Source: an uncultured Christensenellaceae bacterium
GTDB taxonomy: Bacteria > Bacillota > Clostridia > Christensenellales > UBA3700
DNA length: 35,302 nt
NCBI GenBank assembly: GCA_944380355.1
Contig: CALWHJ010000016.1
Coordinates: 1-35,302 of the forward strand
Direction: 5' to 3'
This document shows positions 31,019 to 35,302 of the stretch, one piece after another. Positions within the stretch are counted from its first letter, which is position 1. The number at the start of each line of letters is the position of its first letter. The notes under the pieces are model-generated. The model made no database searches. It was not told the DNA's origin and was given only the letters and a program-made list of their open reading frames with translations. Position numbers and translations under genes: made by a program.

Positions 31019-31567
31019 ATGGCAAAATATGTATGCAGCGTATGCGGTTACGTACACGAAGGAGACAGCGCACCCGAAAAGTGCCCTGTTTGCAAGGCTC
31101 CCAAGGAGAAATTTCAGGAAGTAAAGGCAGGCGAGATGAGCTGGGCTACCGAGCATATCGTAGGTTCTGCTAAGAATTACGATGCCGAAGTAGTAAAGGG
31201 TCTTATCGAAAACTTCAACGGCGAGTGTGCTGAAGTAGGTATGTATCTCGCTATGTCCAGACAGGCAGACAGAGAGGGTTATCCCGATATCGCAGAGGCT
31301 TTCAAGAGATACGCTTTCGAAGAAGCTGAGCACGCATCCAAGTTCGCAGAACTTTTGGGCGACGTAGTTACCAACAGCACCGAGAAAAACGTTCAGATGC
31401 GTATGGAAGCAGAAAACGGTGCTTGCGCAGGCAAATTCGAGCTTGCAAAACTCGCTAAGAAACTCGGTTACGACGACGTACACGACACCGTACACGAGAT
31501 GGCAAAGGACGAAGCAAGACACGGTTGCGGATTCCTCGGCCTTTACAACAGATACTTCAAGAAGTAA
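31019..31567 (+). CDS. Reverse rubrerythrin (rubredoxin domain first)
   Basis: 182 residues. The N-terminal rubredoxin-like iron site is formed by [11 protein letters not shown] and [13 protein letters not shown] (four Cys, about residues 5-30). A four-helix diiron domain follows, with [22 protein letters not shown] and [10 protein letters not shown] supplying the Glu and His ligands. This domain order, opposite to classical rubrerythrin, is that of the reverse rubrerythrins of Clostridia, which reduce hydrogen peroxide (and oxygen in some cases) using NADH-dependent donors. The ATG has CGGAGG with good spacing. It is probably read with the perR-like gene. Its presence points to an anaerobe that tolerates some oxygen. 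Confidence 0.93.
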   Translation: MAKYVCSVCGYVHEGDSAPEKCPVCKAPKEKFQEVKAGEMSWATEHIVGSAKNYDAEVVKGLIENFNGECAEVGMYLAMSRQADREGYPDIAEAFKRYAFEEAEHASKFAELLGDVVTNSTEKNVQMRMEAENGACAGKFELAKLAKKLGYDDVHDTVHEMAKDEARHGCGFLGLYNRYFKK

Positions 31568-31625
31568 TACGGCGGGCGTGGATTGCCCCGCGTAATGACT
31601 CCCTAGTATAATATCCCCCAAAAGA

Positions 31626-31653
31626 AAAATACGGCTTCGCGCCGTATTTTTTC
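31626..31653 (+). terminator. Intrinsic terminator after rubrerythrin
   Basis: AAAATACGGC-TTCGC-GCCGTATTTT, 10-bp stem running into TTTTTTC. Confidence 0.9.
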
Positions 31654-31810
31654 TTGCAGAGAAATTTTGACGTTGTCGAAATTATTATAAGCAAAACGAT
31701 TTTATCGCATCTTGATAAGCTTGAATCAACGATTTTTTATAAATCTTGTAGTTTCTACATAATTTTTTCAAAATTTACAATTTAGTTCTTGCATAAGCAT
31801 AAATCATAAG

Positions 31811-31839
31811 TTGACTAAATGCCGTCGAAATAATAATTT
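31811..31839 (+). promoter_or_regulatory. Possible promoter of the Ca2+/Na+ antiporter gene
   Basis: TTGACT (31811-31816), 17-base spacer, TAATTT (31834-31839). The -10 box is weak. Direct repeats GCAATATATT follow at about 31847 and 31868. The stretch 31654-31810 shows no gene. Confidence 0.4.
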
Positions 31840-31892
31840 AGAAGCAGCAATATATTATTATATACACGCAATATATTTTCGGAGGGTACTCA

Positions 31893-32939
31893 ATGGATTT
31901 TTGGGGAATAGCTGCACAGTTGTGTTTGCTCGTAGTCGGTTTTGTATTTTTGTCAAAAGGTGCCGATTGGTTTGTAGACGGCGCGTCATGGATTGCCAGA
32001 AAATTCGGTATTCCGCAAATCGTAATAGGACTTACGATAGTAGCTTTCGGTACGTCTCTGCCCGAAGCGGCGGTAAGTATCACATCTGCGGTGCAGGAAA
32101 GTGCGGAGCTTGCTATAGGTAATATTATAGGAAGCAACATTCTGAATATTTTCCTTATACTCGGTATAAGCGCTTTGTATGCTTCTCTTACCGTACAAAA
32201 GACGACTTTGTATATAGAGATACCCTATGTCGTCATTATAAGCATAGTGCTTATGATAATGGGATTCATCGGTGGACAACTCGGTTGGATCGACGGCCTT
32301 ATTTTGTGGGTACTCTTTATATTGTTTTGCGTATATCTCATTGTGCTTTCCAAAAAAGGTAAAGATAAAAATCCCGAACTCATGGACCCTGCGCAAGGAG
32401 CTCAACAGTCAGAAGTCGTTGTCGAAGCTGACGGCACTGCAAAAGTTGAGAAAAAAGGCGTTGAGGCAGTCAAGATGATTGCAAAGCTCGTGTTCGGTAT
32501 TTCAATCGTAGTGCTCGGCTCGCAGATGGCTGTCAACGGTGCGAGAACAATCGCAAGAGAAGTCGGAATGAGCGAAAGCCTCATAGGTCTTACAATAGTT
32601 GCATTCGGTACGTCTTTGCCCGAACTCGTTACGTCCGTAGCTGCGGCACGTAAAGGCGAATGCGATATAGCAATAGGCAACATCGTGGGTAGCAATATAT
32701 TCAATATTCTGTTTATACTCGGCACGTCTGCATTGATTACGCCTATAGCTTACGATACCAACTTCCTGACGGGCTTTACTTTCGACAATATTATGGCGAT
32801 AGCCGCAGCTGTTGTGCTTTTCTTGTGCATAGTATGCACCAAGGACAAAAAGCTCAAGCGCGCGGGCGGCATTACTATGCTTGTGATTTACGCGGCATAT
32901 TTTGCGTGGCTTATCGTCAAGGACTTTAAATTCAACTGA
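31893..32939 (+). CDS. Calcium/sodium antiporter (YrbG family)
   Basis: Inner-membrane cation exchanger, 348 residues. The duplicated alpha repeats of the Ca2+:cation antiporter family are both visible: GLTIVAFGTSLPEAAVS (about 46-62) with IGNIIGSNILNI, and GLTIVAFGTSLPELVTS (about 231-247) with IGNIVGSNIFNI. Between them lies a hydrophilic cytoplasmic loop of about 45 residues (about 150-195). Ten hydrophobic segments fit the family. The exchanged ions (Ca2+ out, Na+ or H+ in, or the reverse) are inferred from the family. The ATG follows TCGGAGG. Single gene, with its own terminator. Confidence 0.92.
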   Translation: MDFWGIAAQLCLLVVGFVFLSKGADWFVDGASWIARKFGIPQIVIGLTIVAFGTSLPEAAVSITSAVQESAELAIGNIIGSNILNIFLILGISALYASLTVQKTTLYIEIPYVVIISIVLMIMGFIGGQLGWIDGLILWVLFILFCVYLIVLSKKGKDKNPELMDPAQGAQQSEVVVEADGTAKVEKKGVEAVKMIAKLVFGISIVVLGSQMAVNGARTIAREVGMSESLIGLTIVAFGTSLPELVTSVAAARKGECDIAIGNIVGSNIFNILFILGTSALITPIAYDTNFLTGFTFDNIMAIAAAVVLFLCIVCTKDKKLKRAGGITMLVIYAAYFAWLIVKDFKFN

Positions 32940-32961
32940 AAAGCGTAAGTGCAAACGTTTT

Positions 32962-32999
32962 CCGCCCGCCGATTTTCATCGTAGGGCGGCATTTTTTTT
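32962..32999 (+). terminator. Intrinsic terminator after the antiporter
   Basis: CCGCCC / GGGCGG, with an inner GAT / ATC pairing, followed by a run of eight Ts. Confidence 0.85.
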
Positions 33000-33048
33000 G
33001 AAAATACGCGGATATTTACAAATTTATATAAAAAATAGTTAAAAATGT

Positions 33049-33077
33049 TTGACAATCCTATCGCTTTTTACTAAAAT
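33049..33077 (+). promoter_or_regulatory. Sigma-A promoter of rplM-rpsI
   Basis: TTGACA (33049-33054), 17-base spacer, TAAAAT (33072-33077). Leader of about 75 bases. Confidence 0.75.
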
Positions 33078-33108
33078 AGATAAGCAAGAAAATATATCAA
33101 AGAACTAG

Positions 33109-33150
33109 CCCCTCTGCGATATGACAGCAATATAAAATACTTTTGGAGGG
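33109..33150 (+). promoter_or_regulatory. Possible pairing of leader with the rplM ribosome site
   Basis: CCCTC (33110-33114) in the leader can pair with GAGGG (33146-33150), the Shine-Dalgarno of rplM, over a 31-base loop. A 5-bp GC-rich helix that masks the ribosome site could permit autogenous control of L13/S9. This is a hypothesis from pairing alone. Confidence 0.3.
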
Positions 33151-33158
33151 TTTTATCC

Positions 33159-33590
33159 GTGAATAAGACATATATGGCAAAACCTGAGGACATCAAAAAA
33201 GAGTGGTACGTAATTGACGCTACCGACCTCGTTTTGGGTAGACTTGCCAGCAACGTTGCAAACGTTCTCAGAGGAAAGAATAAGCCTACGTTTACACCCA
33301 ACGTCGATACGGGTGATTTTGTTATCGTTATTAACTGCGCTAAGGTTCGCCTTACCGGTAAGAAGCTTGAGAAGAAGTATTACGTACACCACACCGGTTA
33401 CGTTGGCGGTCTCAAGGAAGTTCAATACAAGAAGTTGATGGCAGAGAAGCCTGAGAAAGCCGTTATGTTGGCAGTAAAAGGTATGCTCCCTAAGAACTCT
33501 CTTGGCAGAAAGCAGCTCACCAAATTGCGTTGCTATGCCGGCGCTGAGCACAACCACGAAGCTCAACAGCCCAAAGAATTAAAATTCTAA
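33159..33590 (+). CDS. rplM: 50S ribosomal protein L13
   Basis: 143 residues, the usual length. Family landmarks: [46 protein letters not shown] and [20 protein letters not shown]. The start is a GTG at 33159, 8-9 bases after GGAGGG; an ATG at 33174 is also in frame, but the GTG version matches the family's N-terminus. S9 follows after 17 bases, the universal rplM-rpsI pair. Confidence 0.97.
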   Translation: MNKTYMAKPEDIKKEWYVIDATDLVLGRLASNVANVLRGKNKPTFTPNVDTGDFVIVINCAKVRLTGKKLEKKYYVHHTGYVGGLKEVQYKKLMAEKPEKAVMLAVKGMLPKNSLGRKQLTKLRCYAGAEHNHEAQQPKELKF

Positions 33591-33607
33591 TAAGGAGTGT
33601 ATGACAA

Positions 33608-34021
33608 ATGGCTACTAAGAAGACTAAGAAAAAGGTTCAGTTCTGGGGAACGGGCAGAAGAAAGAAAGCTATCGCCAGAGTAAGACTTATCCCTGAAGGA
33701 AGCGGCGTAATCACCATCAACAAGAGAAGTATTGACGAATACTTCGGTCTCGATACACTCAAGCAAATCGTTCGTCAGCCTCTCGAGCTTACGGAAAATC
33801 TCGCTAAGTACGACGTAATCGTCAACGTACAGGGCGGCGGTTTCACAGGACAGGCAGGCGCAATCAGACACGGTATCGCAAGAGCATTGGTACTCGCTGA
33901 CGAGACCACCAAGGCAGCTCTCAAGAAAGCAGGTTTCCTCACCAGAGACCCCAGAGCAAAGGAAAGAAAGAAGTACGGTCTCAAGAAAGCAAGACGCGCA
34001 CCTCAGTTCAGCAAGAGATAA
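33608..34021 (+). CDS. rpsI: 30S ribosomal protein S9
   Basis: 137 residues. The start [19 protein letters not shown] is followed by the family motif [11 protein letters not shown], then [20 protein letters not shown], and the typical C-terminus [17 protein letters not shown] whose last residues contact tRNA in the P site. The ribosome site is AAGGAGTG upstream of the ATG. Second gene of the L13-S9 operon. Confidence 0.97.
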   Translation: MATKKTKKKVQFWGTGRRKKAIARVRLIPEGSGVITINKRSIDEYFGLDTLKQIVRQPLELTENLAKYDVIVNVQGGGFTGQAGAIRHGIARALVLADETTKAALKKAGFLTRDPRAKERKKYGLKKARRAPQFSKR

Positions 34022-34049
34022 TCGGATTGCCGAGCAAATTTACAAATCG

Positions 34050-34081
34050 CAAGTACCTTGCAAGAGGTACTTGTTTTTTTT
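34050..34081 (+). terminator. Intrinsic terminator of rplM-rpsI
   Basis: CAAGTACCT / AGGTACTTG, perfect 9-bp stem with a 6-base loop, followed by eight Ts. Confidence 0.9.
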
Positions 34082-34103
34082 ATGCGTGCGCGCGCAAATG
34101 AAA

Positions 34104-34124
34104 TATGATATCATAATTATGATA
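34104..34124. promoter_or_regulatory. Two overlapping perfect palindromes upstream of the acetyltransferase
   Basis: TATGATATCATA (34104-34115) and TATCATAATTATGATA (34109-34124) are both perfect palindromes and overlap. They lie in the promoter region of the acetyltransferase gene, close to AT-rich -10-like sequence (TAATATAAA). An operator for a dimeric repressor is the simplest reading. Confidence 0.45.
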
Positions 34125-34131
34125 ATAATAT

Positions 34132-34154
34132 AAAGGCTTTTTATTGAAGCCTTT
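34132..34154 (+). promoter_or_regulatory. Leader hairpin of the acetyltransferase gene
   Basis: AAAGGCTT-TTTATTG-AAGCCTTT, perfect 8-bp stem ending about 4 bases before the ribosome site GAGAGGA. There is no T-run. It is of the same style as the leader hairpins of ktrB, the giant gene and the kinase. Confidence 0.45.
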
Positions 34155-34168
34155 GAAGAGAGGACGCT

Positions 34169-34776
34169 ATGACTGAAAAAGAAAAGGGCGCAATGGGTAT
34201 GTTTTACGACCCCAACAACGACGTTGAGCTTACCAAGGACAGAGAAAGGGTAAAAGACAAGTGTTTTGAATACAATAATATTCCGCCTTCCCGCAGAGAG
34301 GAAAGAAAACGCAAGATGCTTGAGATACTGGCGGAGCAAAAGGGGATTTTCTTATAGAATCGCCGTTCAACTGCGACTACGGCTACAATACTTTCGTAGG
34401 CGAAAATTTTTACGCTAATCACAATCTTGTCATACTCGACACCGCAAAGGTTACGATTGGGGACAACGTCTTCGTTGCGCCCAACTGCGGTTTTTACTGC
34501 GCGGGACATCCCGTGGATAAGGATGAGAGAAACAAGGGCATAGAATATGCTCTTCCGATAACGATCGGGGACGACGTATGGATAGGCGGCAACGTGGTAA
34601 TACTCCCGGGGGTAACGGTGGGGAGCAACGTCGTGATAGGCGCGGGAAGCGTGGTAACAAAAGACGTGCCGTCGGGTGTTATAGCTGCGGGTAATCCTTG
34701 CAGAGTCATTCGTCCGATAACTGCTGAGGACAAAGGAAGATTTCCGTCTGTTGCACAGCGCAAAACGGTAAAATAA
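34169..34776 (+). pseudogene. Sugar O-acetyltransferase (maltose/galactoside type), frameshifted
   Basis: Two frames together make one normal acetyltransferase of about 200 residues. Frame 1 (34169-34357) gives the N-terminal Mac domain (MTEKEKGAMGMFYDP; RRE-rich helix) and then stops at EQKGIFL. One base earlier in register, the protein continues as KGDFLIESPFNCDYGYNT, then left-handed beta-helix hexapeptides, the active-site His in YCAGHPVD, and VIGAGSVVTKDVPSG to the stop at 34776. The switch must occur in CAAAAGGGGA (34337-34346). A single-base deletion in this A4G4 run would inactivate the gene. A sequencing error or programmed -1 slippage on A-AAG-GGG would leave it active. The enzyme transfers acetyl from acetyl-CoA to sugars. 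Ribosome site GAGAGGA. Confidence 0.8.
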
Positions 34777-34811
34777 AAAATGTAAAAAATTTATGTATAT
34801 CGTCTGTATGC

Positions 34812-34840
34812 TTGACAGATCGAAATCAATTTTATAAAAT
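34812..34840 (+). promoter_or_regulatory. Sigma-A promoter of the riboswitch/decarboxylase leader
   Basis: TTGACA (34812-34817), 17-base spacer, TAAAAT (34835-34840). Start near 34847, giving a 160-base leader that begins about 15 bases before the riboswitch-like motif. Confidence 0.8.
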
Positions 34841-34846
34841 AAACGT

Positions 34847-34950
34847 GTAAATCTCAATCGCGGGGAGTAGTCGGCGCGTACAACGCGCAATTAAATCGGT
34901 ATCACGGGGCGTTGCTCCCGGTTTAATTTGAAATGACGAGACCGTATCGG
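34847..34950 (+). ncRNA. Candidate yybP-ykoY (Mn2+-type) riboswitch aptamer
   Basis: The leader contains GGGGAGTAG (34862-34870) and, 65 bases later, ACGAGACC (34936-34943), the two best conserved sequence blocks I know of the yybP-ykoY motif. Between them are a perfect hairpin GCGCG-TACAA-CGCGC and a second stem AATTAAA / TTTAATT enclosing GGTATCACGGGG. The ACC of the last block is also the first part of the terminator stem that follows, as expected when the aptamer and terminator compete. The outer P1 stem is not obvious by eye. The identification is from consensus memory and needs a covariance-model search; another ion-sensing class is possible. Confidence 0.6.
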
Positions 34951-34980
34951 ACTGCTCAAAGCGGCTCGGTACGGTTTTTT
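34941..34980 (+). terminator. Intrinsic terminator in the leader (expression platform)
   Basis: ACCGTATCG / CGGTACGGT pairs over 9 bp with one G-T wobble, followed by six Ts (34975-34980). It lies between the aptamer and the gene, 27 bases before the start codon, so it would end transcription unless the aptamer holds its 5' arm. Confidence 0.75.
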
Positions 34981-35006
34981 GATAAATAGTTAAAGGAGTG
35001 TTTGCT

Positions 35007-35302
35007 ATGGATTTTTTGATTGAATCTATATCACAGGTCACCTGGCAGAACGTTGTCATGTGGCTTATCGGCGGACTTCTTATCTTTCTTGCGATAAAGA
35101 AGGATATGGAACCCGCGCTGTTGCTTCCGATAGGTTTCGGCGCGATACTCGTCAATATACCGCTTTCAAACGTGGTCAATGAAATTGCGGCTGACGGAAC
35201 GGTTACGGCGGGTATTATCGACTGGATGTTTGAGGTAGGTATCGAAGTCAGCGAGGCTATGCCGATACTTCTGTTTATCGGTATAGGCGCGATGATAGAC
35301 TT
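35007..35302 (+). CDS. Na+-translocating decarboxylase beta subunit (OadB/GcdB family), 3'-truncated
   Basis: The first 98 residues of a protein whose gene runs off the window. Typical N-terminus of the beta subunit of oxaloacetate, glutaconyl-CoA or methylmalonyl-CoA decarboxylase: TWQNVVMWLIGGLLIFLAIK, KDMEPALLLPIGFGAILVN and LLFIGIGAMID. The beta subunit carries the membrane channel that pumps Na+ out as carboxybiotin is decarboxylated. The ATG follows AAAGGAGTG with 7 bases spacing. Upstream lie a strong promoter, a riboswitch-like leader and a terminator. Which decarboxylase it belongs to cannot be told without the alpha subunit, and the window ends before any partner genes. Confidence 0.9.
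   Translation, partial: MDFLIESISQVTWQNVVMWLIGGLLIFLAIKKDMEPALLLPIGFGAILVNIPLSNVVNEIAADGTVTAGIIDWMFEVGIEVSEAMPILLFIGIGAMID

Noticed and set aside
1..35302. tRNA or rRNA genes
   Set aside because: No cloverleaf-like sequence (T-loop GTTCGAATC type with matching acceptor arms) or rRNA segment was noticed in the gaps; a tRNAscan run would settle it.

Overview
This window looks like chromosomal DNA from an anaerobic, endospore-forming member of the Clostridia. The evidence is as follows. There is a sporulation/germination cluster (SpoIIR, SleB, YpeB) whose promoters fit the forespore sigma-factor consensus. There is a PerR-like regulator next to a reverse rubrerythrin, as in anaerobes. There is a Na+-pump type decarboxylase beta subunit, a flotillin operon, and classical Gram-positive Shine-Dalgarno and sigma-A promoter sequences. 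Base composition is moderate to AT-rich except in the first 2.5 kb, which is clearly GC-richer. I cannot assign genus or species; a Christensenellales-like lineage is only a guess.

Layout. 1-2.55 kb: two half-transporters of a heterodimeric ABC exporter (the first cut by the window edge), followed by a broken serine-recombinase remnant. 3.0-5.1 kb (minus): KtrA/KtrB potassium uptake. 5.6-10.3 kb: one 1573-residue, membrane-anchored protein built of about five divergent repeats, with no function I can name. 10.4-12.2 kb: PfkB-family sugar kinase, TSCPD protein and a small conserved unknown. 12.35-12.46 kb (minus): a 36-residue small protein with a strong ribosome binding site. 12.55-16.3 kb: RlmD/RumA-type RNA methyltransferase, an unknown lipoprotein, an alpha/beta hydrolase. 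16.4-18.6 kb: NfeD, FloA and a small membrane protein as one operon. 18.8-20.1 kb (minus): citrate synthase. 20.5-21.8 kb: a membrane-embedded M28-type peptidase. 21.9-24.8 kb: spoIIR and sleB-ypeB. 24.78-25.41 kb: a non-coding array of about 150-bp repeats. 25.6-27.6 kb: PRPP synthetase, with a leader carrying an attenuator-like hairpin, and an MBL-fold hydrolase. 27.8-29.6 kb: Rho with a duplicated N-terminal domain. 29.7-30.25 kb (minus): GrpB-family protein. 30.6-31.6 kb: PerR-like regulator and reverse rubrerythrin. 31.9-32.9 kb: Ca2+/Na+ antiporter. 33.2-34.0 kb: ribosomal proteins L13 and S9. 34.2-34.8 kb: a frameshifted sugar O-acetyltransferase. 34.8-35.3 kb: a candidate yybP-ykoY-type riboswitch in front of a truncated Na+-translocating decarboxylase beta subunit.

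How the parts work together. Most of the window is a mosaic of short housekeeping operons, each with its own sigma-A promoter and intrinsic terminator. The coherent functional groups are spore formation and germination (spoIIR for activation of the mother-cell programme; sleB-ypeB for cortex lysis), oxidative-stress defence (perR-rbr), membrane organisation (nfeD-floA), and ion homeostasis (KtrAB, the antiporter, the decarboxylase subunit). The least explained items are the giant repeat protein, the repeat array, the small minus-strand protein, the prs leader, the acetyltransferase with its slippery A4G4 run, and the riboswitch-like leader at the right end.
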